Source: Oscarella lobularis (lineage: Eukaryota > Porifera > Homoscleromorpha > Homosclerophorida > Oscarellidae). From it: a stretch of DNA of 64,000 bases. The stretch spans positions 1,922,001-1,986,000 of the forward strand of contig NC_089194.1 in NCBI RefSeq assembly GCF_947507565.1, in the 5' to 3' direction. The notes under the pieces are model-generated. The model was not told the origin of the DNA. It made no database searches and saw only the letters and a list, made by a program, of their open reading frames with translations. The number at the start of each line of letters is the position of its first letter. Positions within the stretch are counted from its first letter, which is position 1. Positions 1 to 13,692 of this stretch are shown one piece after another. Both the position numbers and the translations under genes were made by a program.

Positions 1-257
1 ATACGGACTGTGAGTCAGGCGTGCGCAATAGCACTTCTTGTCAGTTTTCGCCCAAGCAAGACAATGAGACGACCGTCGCCGAAAATGGAATGGCCACGCG
101 ATGATCTGGACGACGCACAGTAGCGCTTCGTTTGAAACTCACTCGTTTAGGAAGTTTTTTTATGGGTTCGTGACGTAATTTCGCACGTGGGACCTTTTCA
201 TCTCATCGTGTCTTAGGGGTCCGGATCTGAGCAAGCTACGCGACGCACGGCTCCGAG
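1..257 (+). promoter_or_regulatory. 5' flank of first lectin-sushi gene, containing a relic of the PPP4R4 gene start
   Basis: This block recurs, with small differences, upstream of the second lectin-sushi gene (about 5434-5717), at about 10904-11090 and at about 13586-13770, where it is the leader and first codons of PPP4R4. The relic includes an ATG at 85-87 that opens a 12-codon reading frame (MEWPRDDLDDAQ, stop at 121-123) corresponding to the PPP4R4 N-terminus. If transcription starts upstream of it, it would act as an upstream ORF for the lectin-sushi gene. No TATA box stands out. The flank was probably captured from PPP4R4 by duplication. Confidence 0.6.
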
Positions 258-3200
258 ATGTTGGAAGTTTTCTTCTTTGTTCTCATTGCGACTGGAACCG
301 CTGTTGGACAGTCTCCAGTGGACGACATTCAATGCCATGGCCTCTTGAACTGGACGATTATAGAACCCAAAGCTCATTTGGGTTCGTCACCTTTTAATTC
401 CCAAACGGTGGCTCTGAATGCAGTTGACGGAGTCGTTCCGGGAAATGGAGAGTTCAATAAATGTGCAATGACAAAAGATAACGGCACGCCAGAGAAGAAA
501 TCTCTGACTATTGACCTTCACCGGACTTATCTGATATCATCTGTGAAAACGTACCTAAGGCAAAACCATAGAGCTTCGTGGCAGAATGGGCTTAGAGTCT
601 ATGTTGGACCAAACAATAATACCCATGAAGGAAATACTCAGTGTGGATCAAAGTTCACTTACCAAAAGAGAACAGCAATCCGTGAACCTGTATTTATCTG
701 TTCACCTCCAGTTGAAGGACGATTTGTATTTCTTCTCAGAAACGATGCCAATGAGCGTGATTATGTACGCAGGCGTGGTCTGCAGGTGTGTGAAGTTGCA
801 GTGAAAGGTGGGCACATACTCGTTGCATTCTATTTTATGTTATTGATTAATATTATTTAGTGGTGACATTTGACCGGCTTCCTTCTCTTCCAAACGCTTG
901 TTCTCATCACGCATCACTGAATACAACGGTCACCTATCATTGTGAAGAAGGCTATGTGGCAGATGGAGGAAAGGCTACAAGCACTTGCTTAGAAAATGGA
1001 ATATGGTCTCAGCCATCTCTAAATTGCAGTATGAAATAAAATCTATGTACCATCAATGTCAATTTTGTTTCTTTGCAGGAAAACAATGTCCACTTCCTCC
1101 GCCCAAGCCTGAAGAGCTATTGTTTAGGGGAATCTACAGGAATAGAACCGCTCTCTATGCCTGTCCCTATGGAAAGGGTCCTAGGCATCAACTAATATCA
1201 TGCGGAGAAGATGGTCAATGGATTGAGAATTTTGAACCATGTGAAGGTGTGAAACACACTACTGGTAATTGTACTATATATACTATATATTGTGTTTTTT
1301 GACAGTTCTTTTATGCCCTAACCTTACCGCGCCTTTGCACCCATTGACTCTATCAATGGAAGAAAACGAGAACGTTATTGGAAGCAAAAGGAATTACAGT
1401 TGCAATGACAGATGCTACGAACTGAATGGAACTGCAAGTCAGACATGCGTTTATTCATCAAACAGACGCCATGCTGTTTGGTCTTCTGAAGTACCGAAAT
1501 GTCTAAGTAAGTTGTCATTTGACATGCCTGAGCTACTAATTTGTTATTTCAGGAATCGATTGTGGCCGTCCTTCTATCGTTGACTTTGCTACTGTAACCG
1601 TAGATGCAACAACGTGTGGAGAAACAGCTACCTATCAGTGTGAGGAAGGCTACGAAATGGTTGGAAGCCCAAACGTAACTTGTTCAACTAATGGCCAATG
1701 GGGAAAAATGCCTTCTTGCGAACGTGAGTTCTTGATAACCTTGAAGGCGGTTTATAATATATTTCTTTACACAATAGCCGTTCGTTGTCCTTCTTCAGTT
1801 GGAAACTCGATTCAGCTCAAGACTAACAGCTCAGATTTCACGTATTCAAACGTAATTCAGTTCATTTGCAAGTCCAACAGGAGAGTTGTTGTGGGAAGTA
1901 AAACAAGCCAATGTTTATCAAATGGAAAGTGGTCACATGAGCCTCCAAAGTGCAAGCGTAAGGTCAATCATGCAAAAGATGGAACAGTTAGAAATATTTC
2001 TACTAGGGCCATTCTGTATATTCACGCCGCCTCAAAAAACAAGCATGATTGTGGAATTGGAAGGGAACAAGAACGAGACAAAGATTTATGCTGACGGCGG
2101 GAAAGTTAAATTTTCTTGCAAAAAAGGCTATAAACTTACTGGTTCACAAACAGTCCACTGTAAATCAAATGGAATCTCAATTATGGGGCAGTGGGATTTA
2201 CCTTTTCCTACTTGCAAAAGTATTTATGCGCATGAACTATGAAGAAAGCTGTTTGTTTACCTTGTTGACTTTAGAAATTACTTGTGGAGATGAATCGCTC
2301 TTGCTTCGAAACTTGAAACGAGTCAATGACACGGGGACTGAATACAATGCTACAGCGATCTATAAATGTGATTCAGGCTATAATCCCGAAACTCTACAGA
2401 AATTTAGATGTGGGTTAAAAGGAACGTGGGAAGCAGTGAAAAAACGAGAACAGTGTTCACGTACTGTTATTAAAACGGACTGAACTATGAAACACTGACT
2501 TTTCTTTTAGCTGTTGACTGTGGAAAACCTAATGATCCTCTCAATGGATATCATAAAAAGCTCCCTGAATACACATTCAAGGTTGAAGTAGAGTATGCTT
2601 GCTACCATGGATACGAGCTTAAAGGAAGAAACACGTCTTTGTGTAAAGCAACAGGGAACTGGAAACCCCCGTCTCCACCAAAATGCGAAGGTACATTCTA
2701 ATCAATAAAGTTCACACAGCATGCTAACTAATTAGAAAATTTTAGTGATGAAGTGCCCTGAGTTGGCTCCACCTAAGAATGGAACAGTTGAAGTAAAAGG
2801 GCAAAATGTGAATGGCACAGCAACATTCAAGTGCGATAGCGGTTACAATTTGGATGGATACGTAGAAGCTATACGTTGCGAAGTTATTAACAAAGTCGCT
2901 TCATGGTCTCATATACCTCCAACGTGTAAACGTAAGTTTTTTATTTTTCTATTTACAAAAATACTGAATTCTTTTTTACGTAGCTAAAAAATGCATCAGA
3001 CCACGTGTGCCTAGAAATGGGAGAGTCGTTGGAGAAGACTTTCACTATCCAATCACAATTAAATTCGTTTGCAATCGGGGATACATACTTACTCCTGCAA
3101 AGTCGGTTTGGAGATGCAGTGAAAACGGAAAATGGAAAGATAACGAGAAAAGAGAGACGAACTTTCCAACGTGTGAACGTAAGTTTCAAAGTCAGATACC

Positions 3201-5380
3201 ACGTATTGCGACTGGAACTGCCATTGGACAGTCTCAAGTGGACGACATTCAATGCCATGGCCTCTTGAACTGGACGATTATAGAACCCAAAGCTCATTTA
3301 GGTGACTCACCTTTTAATTCCAAAACGGTGGCTCTGAATGCAGTTGACGGAGTCGTTCCGGAAAATGGAGAGTTCTATAAATGCGCAATAACAAAAGATT
3401 ACGGCACGCCAGAGAAGAAATCTCTGACTATTGACCTTCACCGGACTTATCTGATATCATCAATAAAAACGTGCCTGAGGCAAAACCATAGAGCTTCGTG
3501 GCAGAATGGGCTTAGAGTCTATGTTGGACCAAACAATAATACCCATGAAGGAAATACTCAGTGTGGATCAGCATACACCTACCAAAATGGGAATTATGAA
3601 CCTGTATTTAACTGTTCGCCTCCAGTTAGAGGACGATTTGTATTTCTTCTCGGGAGCGATAACAGGAGGTTCGGTCTGCAAGTGTGTGAAGTTGCAGTGA
3701 AAGGTGAGCACATACTCGTTGCATTTCATTTATTAATACTCAGTATTATTTAGTGGTGACGTTTAACCAGCTTCCTCCTCTTCCTAACGCTCGTTCTCAT
3801 AGCGCATCGCTGAATACAACGGTCACCTATCAGTGTGAAGAAGGCTATGTATCAGATGGAGTAAAGGCTACTAGCACTTGCCTAGAAAGTGGAACATGGT
3901 CTTATCCATCTCTATATTGCAGTATGAAAGTGATTTTATGTAATTGCAATGTTAGTTTTGTTTCTTTGCAGGAAAACAATGTCCACTTCCTCCGTTCAAA
4001 TACAAAGAGTTATTGCTTAGGACAAACTTCAGGAATATGGCGGCTCTCTATGCCTGTCCTTATGGCACAGTGCAGGGGTATCAAATAATGCAATGCGGAG
4101 ACGATGGTAAATGGATTGAAAATCTTGAACCATGTGAAGGTATAAACGCAATACGTTTTTATCTTGTGTCTATTGTCATTGGAACGAATTTTAGCTGTTG
4201 ACTGTGGAAAACCTGATGACCCTATCTATGGATATCATAAGAAGCTATCAAGCAATTACAAATTCAAGGCCAAAATAGAGTATGCTTGCTACTATGGATA
4301 CAAGCTTCAAGGAGAAAGAAAAGCTTTGTGTCAGTCAACAGGAAATTGGGATTCTCCGTCTCCACCAGCATGCAAAGGTATGAAATCAATTTCACGGTAC
4401 GCTGACTAACTGAGTAATTTTAGTGATGAGGTGCCCTGGGTTCGCTCCACCTCAGTTTGGAACAGTTCAATTAGAAGGGCGGAACGTAAACGACTCTGCA
4501 AAATTCATGTGCGATAGCGGTTATGATTTGGTTGGAGCTGAAGTTGTGACTTGCGAAGTTATCAATATTGGTGCTTCATGGTCCCTTGTACCTCCAACGT
4601 GTAAACGTAAGGTTATTCTTTTTCTATTTACAAAATTCTGAGTTCCTTTTTGTGTAGCTAAAAAATGCATCAGACCACGTGTTCCTGTTAATGGGAGAAT
4701 TATTGGAGAAGACTTTCACTATCCAAACACAATTGAATTCGTGTGCAATCAGGGATACATACTTACTCCTGCAAAGTCCGTTTGGAGATGCAGTGAAAAT
4801 GAAAAATGGAAAGATAATGAAAGAAGAGAGACCAATTTTCCAACTTGTGAACGTAAGTTTCAAAGTCGGTTATCATTTCTAATTGAAAGTATAGGCACAT
4901 TTAGCTGTCAGCTGCGGTGGACCTCCAGCTATGCGTAACGGCCATATCAGAGGAAAGAATTTCGTATTTGGCAGCAGAGTCGAGTATTACTGTGATAGTG
5001 GATTCAAACGCGTGGGTTCCTCAACGTTAGAGTGCAGGTACACTAGGAAGTGGCATCCTACTCCTCCAAAGTGCCTAGGTAAGAATCTGTTTTTAATCTA
5101 AAATTACTTCTGCGAACTTCTTTTAGAATTGCTATGTCCATTTTTGAAATATAGAGCTCCAGAGAACGGGAAAAGCTTGTTTACAGGTTTGTTTGTTGGC
5201 TCAATCGTGCACTATTCCTGCAACCCTGGCTACACAATTGCAATTAACGACGAAAAAGTGGACAACATAGAACAAGTATCATTGAGATGCATACAGATTG
5301 GAAATCAAGATAAGGCTAGGTCGATGTGGAAAGGAGTCTTGACGTCAATGCCTCCTACATGCAAGCCTTCAAATAACTAA
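258..5380 (+). CDS. Secreted lectin-like (FTP) and 17-sushi-domain protein, 18 exons
   Basis: Exons: 258-807, 861-1028, 1079-1246, 1306-1506, 1553-1723, 1778-1957, 2007-2219, 2275-2460, 2511-2690, 2746-2931, 2984-3703, 3754-3921, 3972-4139, 4195-4377, 4424-4606, 4658-4852, 4905-5078, 5127-5380. Every junction is phase 1, giving about 1415 residues. A signal peptide (LEVFFFVLIATGTAVG) is followed by a galactose-binding-like domain of the fucolectin/FTP type (NAVDG start, DLHRTYLISSVKTYLR core, CG near the end). Then comes one CCP/sushi domain per exon, with four cysteines and a conserved Trp. The long exon 2984-3703 carries a sushi domain and a second lectin domain. No membrane segment or GPI signal is seen, so it is probably secreted. 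Sushi chains occur in complement regulators and adhesion proteins; the ligand is unknown. The first sushi after each lectin domain has Phe in place of the first Cys. The exon map is mine and comes from frame continuity. Confidence 0.85.
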
Positions 5381-5433
5381 AAACAATTAACAGGAATCGT
5401 GTCATGTATGTACTCAAGCACGTGCTTTATTTT

Positions 5434-5717
5434 ATACGGACTGTGAGTCAGGCGTGCGCAGTAGCACTTCTTGTCCGTTTTCGCCCAAGCAAGACAATGA
5501 GACGACCGTCGCCGAAAAATGGAATGGCCACGCGATGATCTGGACGACGCACAGTAGCGCTTCGTTTGAAACTCACTCGTTTAGGAAGTTTTCTCTCCCC
5601 CCTTTCCTGGGTTCGTGACGCAATTTCGCACGTGGGACCTTTTCATCTCATCGTCGTGTCTTAGGGGTTGAGTGCACAGTCCGGATCTGATCGAGCTACG
5701 CGACGCACGGCCTCGAG
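5434..5717 (+). promoter_or_regulatory. 5' flank of second lectin-sushi gene with the same PPP4R4-derived leader
   Basis: Nearly identical to 1-257, with short insertions (for example around 5595 and 5665). The 12-codon relic ORF starting MEWPRDD is retained at 5519-5557, upstream of the lectin start codon at 5718. Retention in both copies shows that the relic was present before the tandem duplication of the sushi genes. Confidence 0.6.
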
Positions 5718-8700
5718 ATGTTGCAAGTTTTCTTCTTTGTTCTCATTGCAACTGGAAGTGCTATTGGACAGTCTCAAGTGGACGACATTCAATGCCATGG
5801 CCTCTTGAACTGGTCGATCGTAAAACCCAAAGCTCATTTGGGTTCGTCACCTTTTAATTCCAAAACGGTGGCTCTGAATGCAGTTGACGGAGTCGTTCCA
5901 AACACCGCGGAAGGCCAGTTCGAAAAATGCGCAATTACAAAAGGCGGCACAGCGAAGAAATCTCTGACTATTGACCTTCACCGAACTTATCTGATATCAT
6001 CTGTAAAAACGTACCTGAGGCAAAACTGGAGAGCAATCTGGCAGAATGGACTAAAAGTCTATGTTGGACCAAACAATAATACCCATGAAGGAAATACTCA
6101 GTGTGGATTAGCATACATCCATCAAAGAGACAATCCAAATTATGAACCTGTATTTAACTGTTCGCCTCCAGTTGAAGGACGATTTGTATTTTTTCTCAAA
6201 AACGATGCCAATGAGCGTGATTCTGTACGCAGTCAAGGTCTGCAGGTGTGTGAAGTTGCAGTGAAAGGAGGTGAGTCTGCTTTAGTTATGCGGATCTAAT
6301 GTTTATTTAATCTCTTTATATAGCGGTGACCTGTAACCAGTCTGCTCCTCTTATTCAAAATGCCACCGTCGAATATAACTGCACACCTTGGAATGCATTA
6401 GAAGCCACCTATCGTTGCAATGAAGGCTATGTATCAAATGGAGGATATAATATTAGCACTTGCTTTGGAAATGAAACGTGGTCTCAGCCATCTCTAAATT
6501 GCAGTACGAAATTAATTTTATATATAGTTTTAATGTTATTTTTGTTTTTATGGCAGCAAAACAATGTCCACCTCCTCCACCTGAGTATAAAAAGAAAGAT
6601 TTACTGCTAACAAATAACGTTGACAATAAAATTTCTACGTATGCCTGTCCCCATGGCAAGGGTCCTAGGCAGCAAACAATGCATTGCGGAGAAGATGGTC
6701 AATGGATTGAAGATCTTGAACCATGCGAAGGTGTGAAAGACAATATTATCCATTTTTATTATAATGTTCTTTTCACAGTTCTTTTGTGCCCTGACGTCAC
6801 CGTGCCTTCGCCCCCGTTGACTCTATCAATCGAAGATAACGACAACGTTATTGGAAGCAAAAGGAATTACAGTTGCAATGACAGTTGCTATGAACTGATA
6901 GGAACTGCAAATCAGGCATGCGTTTATTCATCAGACGGACGCCAGGCTGTTTGGTCTTCTGAAGTACCAACGTGTGAAAGTAACGTTTGTCATTACCAGA
7001 TAGTCGAGTTACGAATTTGTTATTGCAGAAATTGAATGCGGCCTGGCTCCTATCATAAACTTTACTACTTCAACCGTGGATTCAACAACGTGCGGAGGAA
7101 CAGCTACTTATAAGTGTGTGGAAGGCTACGAAATGGTTGGCAGCCCAAACGTAACTTGTTCAACTAATGGCAAATGGGGAGAATTGCCTTCTTGCGAACG
7201 TGAGTTCTTGATAACCTTGAAGGCGGTTTATAATATATTTCTTTACACAATAGCCGTTCGTTGTCCTTCTCCAGTTGGAGACTCAACTCAGCTCCAGACT
7301 AACAGCTCTGATTTCACGTATTCAAACGTAATTCAGTTCAGTTGCAAGTCCAACAGGAGACTTGTTGTGGGAAGTAAAACAAGCCAATGTTTATCAAATG
7401 GAAAGTGGTCACATGAGCCTCCAAAGTGCAAGCGTAAGGTCAATCATGCAAAAGATGGAACAGTTAGAAATATTTCGACTAGGGCCATTCTGTATATTCA
7501 CGCTGCCTCAAAAAACATTTGAAGATAACAAGAACGAGACAAAGATTTATGCTGACGGCGGGAAAGTTAAATTTTCTTGCAAAGAAGGCTATAAACTTAC
7601 TGGTTCACAAACAGTCCACTGTAAATCAAATGGAATCTCAGTGAATGGCTATTGGAATTCAGATTTTCCTACTTGCAAAAGTACATACGCGCACATGAAT
7701 ATGACTGTACCTTGGACTAATTGCTGATATTTATAGGAATTTCTTGTTCACATCCTAAACTGTCTCAGAAATTGATTTGGATTAATGGATCCAGAGATAA
7801 TTATTATAATGACACAGCTTTCTACAGATGTGCTGAAGGTTACATTCCTCAAATTCCGCAGAAATTTAGATGTGGGTTAAAAGAAACGTGGGAAGCAGTG
7901 AAAAAACAAGAGCAGTGTTCACGTACTGTCATTAGAACAAACTAAAATTCGAATGAAGCATTTTCTTTCCCTTTAGCTGTTGACTGTGAAAAACCTGGTG
8001 ACCCTGGCAATGGATATCATAGACAGCTATCAAACAACTACAAATTCACGGCAGAAATAGAGTATGCTTGCTACTATGGATACGAGCTTCAAGGAGAAAA
8101 GAAAGCGTCGTGCCAATCAACTGGGAATTGGGGTCCTCAGTCTCCACCAACATGCAAAGGTATGCAGTCAGGTTCACGCATAATAACTACAGTAACTGGA
8201 AAATTTTAGTGATGACCTGCCCTGATTTGCCTCAATTAAAGTTTGGAAGCGTTGAAGTGACGGGCAATCACGTAAACGATACGGCAACATTCAAGAGCAA
8301 TAGTGGTTACAATTTGGTTGGACCTGAAACTATAACTTGCAAAGTTATCAATAGTACCGCTTCATGGTCTCATGCACCTCCAACGATTAAAGGTAAGGCT
8401 CTTTTCTCTATTTACAGAAATTCTGACTTCTTTTTTATGCAGCTAAAAAATGCGTTAGACCGCGTGCGCCTGTTAATGGAGAAATAGTTGGACACCATTT
8501 CCGCTATTCAAAGACAATTAAATTTGTGTGTGATCAGGGATACGTACTTACTCCTGCAGCAAAGTCGGTTTGGAGATGCAGCGAGAATGGAAAATGGAAA
8601 GATAATAAACAAAAAGAGACGAATTTTCCAACCTGTGAACGTAAGTGAAAAAAGTGCTCACGTACTGTTATTCATTCCTTTTTTTCTAGCTGTTGACTGT

Positions 8701-10833
8701 GGAAAACCTGATGATCCTCTCTATGGATATCATAAGAAGCTATCAAACAACTACAAATTCAACGCTGAAGTAGAGTATGCTTGTTACTATGGATACACGC
8801 TTCAAGGAAAAGAAAAAGCTGTGTGTCAGTCAACTGGGAATTGGGATCCTTCGTCTCCACCAACATGCCAAGGTACACGCAGTCAATTTCACGGCATGCT
8901 GACTAACTAAAAAATTTTAGTGATGAAGTGCCCTGGGTTAGCTTCACCTGAGTTTGGAACAGTTCAATTAGAAGGGCGAAATGTAAACGACACGGCAAAA
9001 TTCATCTGCAATAGCAGTTATGATTTGGTTGGACACAAAGCTGTGACTTGCAAAGTTATCAACAAAGTCGCGTCATGGTCTCATGTGTCTCCAATGTGTA
9101 AACGTAAGGTTGTTCTTTTTCTATTTACAAAATACTGAATTCTTTTTTATGCAGCTAAACAATGCGGTGCGCCGCCTGTGCCTAGAAATGGGAGAGTCGT
9201 TGGAGAAGACTTTCACTATCCAAAAACAATTGAATTCGCGTGCAATCGGGGATACGTACTTACTCCTGAAAATCCGGTCTGGAAATGCAGTGAAGATGAA
9301 AAATGGAAAGATAATGAGAGAAGAGAGACGAAATTTCCGACGTGTGAACGTAAGTTTCCAAGTCGCTTATCACGTATGATTCAAAGTACATTTAGCTGTC
9401 AACTGTGGCGAACCTTCAATGATTCCTAATGGAAAATATGAAGGAAAAGAGTTCACTTTTGGCAAAAATATTACCTATGAGTGCAATCCTGGGTTTAAAC
9501 GAAGTGCCTGGGTACAATCGACATGTCTTTACACTGGCAACTGGTCTTTACCTCCACCACAGTGTTCACGTAACAAAGAGAACTTATTCAATTAGTAACA
9601 TGTTGTCAAAAGTGTCTTTAGAGATATACTGCCCGTATTTGAGTTCACCTGATAATGGAAGAACTGAACTTTCCGCCGGCCTCAGTTTTGGTTCAGTTGT
9701 GACATTTTCGTGTGATCCCGGCTATGACGTCACGATTAACAGCAGAAAAGCGAATGTAGAAACTGTGCAACTCAAATGCGAACAAGAAGGCAAACAAGAA
9801 GAAGCTAGAGGAGACTGGAGGGGAACGTTGACTTCGCAACCTCCCACATGCCAACGTAAAAAAATGACCGTAAATACAGGGTGTTATAATTAAACACTCT
9901 ATTTATAGCTAAGGATTGCGGTCCTTTGCCTGATATTCCAAATGGGAAAGTGGTCTTCATCCCAAACACGTTTTATCCTGGAAAAGCACACTACTCATGC
10001 AACCCCGGTTTCCAGATAGCTGAAGAAGAAGATGCAGCAATTAGATCATGCGGAACAAACGGCATCTGGGAGGGCATTGAGCCCCACTGCGAACGTGAGT
10101 CGATGCCAGTTAGGATGTATTCTGAACTGCATGCACATTTTAGCTGTCAGCTGTGGTGCACCTCCAACTATTTCTAATGGACTGTATAAAGGAGAATTGT
10201 TTACTTTTGGCCATAATGTTACCTATCACTGCAACGTTGGTTATGAGCGAAGTGGCTCTGCAGAATTGGAGTGCACTCATACTGGCCAGTGGTCTTCTTC
10301 TTTTCCAAATTGTTCAGGTATTGTACAGAAAATTGTTAGAAAATGAAAGACACGCCTGCTTTTAGCTGTCAACTGTGGTGCACCTCCAACAGTACGTAAC
10401 GGCCATTTCAGAGGAAATAATTTTCTATTTGGCAGCAAAGTTGAATATTACTGTGATAGAGGATTCAAACGCGTGCGTTCCTCAACGTTAGAGTGCATTC
10501 ACACTAGCAAGTGGTATCCTGCTCCTACAAAGTGCCTAGGTAATATATTTCTAATCTAAAATTAAGTGGAAATGTCTTTTTTTAGAATTACTGTGTCCCT
10601 ATTGGAGAGCTCCAAAGAACGGGGAAATCTGGTTCTCAGGTTTGATTGTGGGCTCAATCGTACACTACTCCTGCAACCCTGGCTACACAATTGCAATTAA
10701 TGATGAAAAAGTAGACGACATAGAACGAGTATCATTTCGATGCATACAGATTGGCGACCAAGATACGGCTAGATCGATGTGGAAAGGGGCGTTGACGTCA
10801 ATGCCTCCAACATGCAAGCCTTCAAATAACTAA
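5718..10833 (+). CDS. Secreted lectin-like (FTP) and 19-sushi-domain protein, 20 exons, paralogue of the gene at 258-5380
   Basis: Exons: 5718-6270, 6324-6503, 6557-6730, 6779-6979, 7029-7199, 7254-7433, 7483-7680, 7737-7922, 7977-8159, 8210-8392, 8443-8640, 8690-8872, 8921-9103, 9155-9349, 9396-9569, 9622-9855, 9909-10094, 10144-10317, 10366-10539, 10586-10833. All junctions are phase 1, giving about 1385 residues. Order: signal peptide, one FTP lectin-like domain, then one sushi domain per exon. The C-terminus matches the first gene (ending KPSNN). It has only one lectin domain, and its first sushi keeps the normal first Cys. The sushi domain in exon 8210-8392 has lost its second and fourth cysteines. 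Exons 9396-10317 include sushi modules not represented in the first gene. No membrane anchor is seen. Probably secreted recognition or adhesion protein; partner unknown. Confidence 0.85.
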
Positions 10834-10903
10834 AAACAATTAACAGTGTGTGTGCTTTTTTTAGGAAATGTCTCATGTATGTACTCAAGCACGTGCTTCA
10901 TTT

Positions 10904-11403
10904 TATACGGGCTGTGAGTTAGGCGTGCGCAGTAGCACTTCTTGTGAATTCGCCCGTTTTCGCCCAAGCAAGACCAATGAGACGACCGTAGACAGTTCGA
11001 AACGCTCAAAATGGAATGGCCACGCGACATATGCTACGATCTGGACGACTTTCGCCTGGAACGATCGATTCGAAGCGTAAAGGTCAAGAAAACGAACTCG
11101 AAACGCTTCGAAAGCAACGAAATAGCAATCAAACTAATTCTAGACTCAAGAAGGACTTGACAACAAGGATACAAGTAGTAGTTATATAATAGATATGGAG
11201 ATGAATGAAATGTTTCTTTGCTACTCTGTGTCTAGGTGTATCTAAAAAGTGGCTGAGGACTCTCCTTGTTGCTATTGGCTACTTTCCCAAAGACATTCTC
11301 AAGAGAGAGGTATTCACTCATCGTGTGTCTTATGCATCTATTTCTTTTTTTGGGGGGCTTGGCTTTGACTAAAGGCAAACTGTCTCAATCCGTTTCGTCC
11401 CTT
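10904..11403 (+). pseudogene. Broken copy of the 5' end of PPP4R4
   Basis: This stretch matches the PPP4R4 leader and first exon (ATG at 11011; MEWPRDICYDLDD frame), then jumps to the end of exon 2 and into exon 3 (GVSKKWLRTLL-like). The middle of exon 1 and most of exon 2 are missing. It also carries an exon-4 beginning (LTKGKLSQSVS-like) before joining the CDKL 3' region. No acceptor survives in front of the exon-4 remnant. The exon-3 donor reads GT here, whereas the intact gene has GC. It cannot encode PPP4R4 and is a duplication relic. Confidence 0.8.
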
Positions 11404-11552
11404 TCCAGCAGATCCTATTAGACAAACTTAGGTTATATAATATAGGCGTGGGGATCTCTTACTTCTAAGTCGTGCACCAAGTTGTGCACCATTTCGTCCC
11501 TTTCCAGCACCGGTTCGTCCCTTTCCAGTAGAAGCTATTAGACAAACTTAGA

Positions 11553-12986
<1,434 letters not shown>

Positions 12987-13118
12987 TTAAAGCGCTCGCT
13001 CTGGGATTCTCTCCGCCTGGTGGTGAAAGGGCTGCTCCGGGGAGATCTGCTGTTCTAGGAAGTTGAACCCCCCTTTTACGGTGTGTTCGTGCACGTGCGA
13101 CCTTTTCATCTCATTTGG

Positions 13119-13183
13119 TTAGCGTCCGACATTTGGTTAGCATCCGACATTTGGCTAGCATCCGGCATTTGGTTAGCGTCCGA
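13119..13183. repeat. Short minisatellite, about 18-bp unit
   Basis: About three and a half copies of a unit reading roughly TTTGGTTAGCGTCCGACA lie between the CDKL start and the broken lectin fragment. Individual copies differ by one or two bases (GCGTCC or GCATCC; GGTTAG or GGCTAG). Confidence 0.7.
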
Positions 13184-13199
13184 CGCAAACCAAACAGTG

Positions 13200-13560
13200 T
13201 GACGTCAATGCCTGTTAACGCACGGCTTCGAGATGTTGGGAGGTTCCTGTTGGACAGTCTCCAGTAGACGACATTCAATGCCATGGCCTCTTGAACTGGA
13301 AGATTATAGGGCGCTTCACCTTTTCATCCTCGAACGGTGGCTATGAATGCAGTTGAAGGAGTCGTTCCAAACACCGCACAGGGGGCGGAAAATAATGAAT
13401 GGTTTCTTAAATGTGCATTGACAAAAGGCTGGTCAGCGAAGAAATCTCTGACTATTGACCTTCACCGAACTTATTGTAAAAACGTACCTGAGGCAAAACG
13501 AGAGAGCTGGGTGGCAGAATGGAAATTATGAACCTGTATTCATTCATAGATGTATTTACC
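13200..13560 (+). pseudogene. Truncated lectin-domain exon of the sushi gene family
   Basis: The sequence matches the first exon of the two lectin-sushi genes, including the signal-peptide start region and the block encoding NAVEGVVPNT and KKSLTIDLHRTY. It has deletions inside the signal peptide, after the first Trp and after the Tyr of HRTY, which break the frame. It ends abruptly at an in-frame stop and runs into the PPP4R4 leader at about 13570. No sushi exons follow. It shows that the lectin-sushi cluster once extended to this side of CDKL, or was partly copied here. Confidence 0.8.
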
Positions 13561-13692
13561 TAACTGTTCGCACGTGCTTCATTTTATACGGGCTGTGAGT
13601 CAGGCGTGCGCAGTAGCACTTCTTGTGGAATTCGCCCGTTTTCGCCCAAGCAAGACCAATGAGACGACCGTAGACAGTTCGAAACGCTCGAA

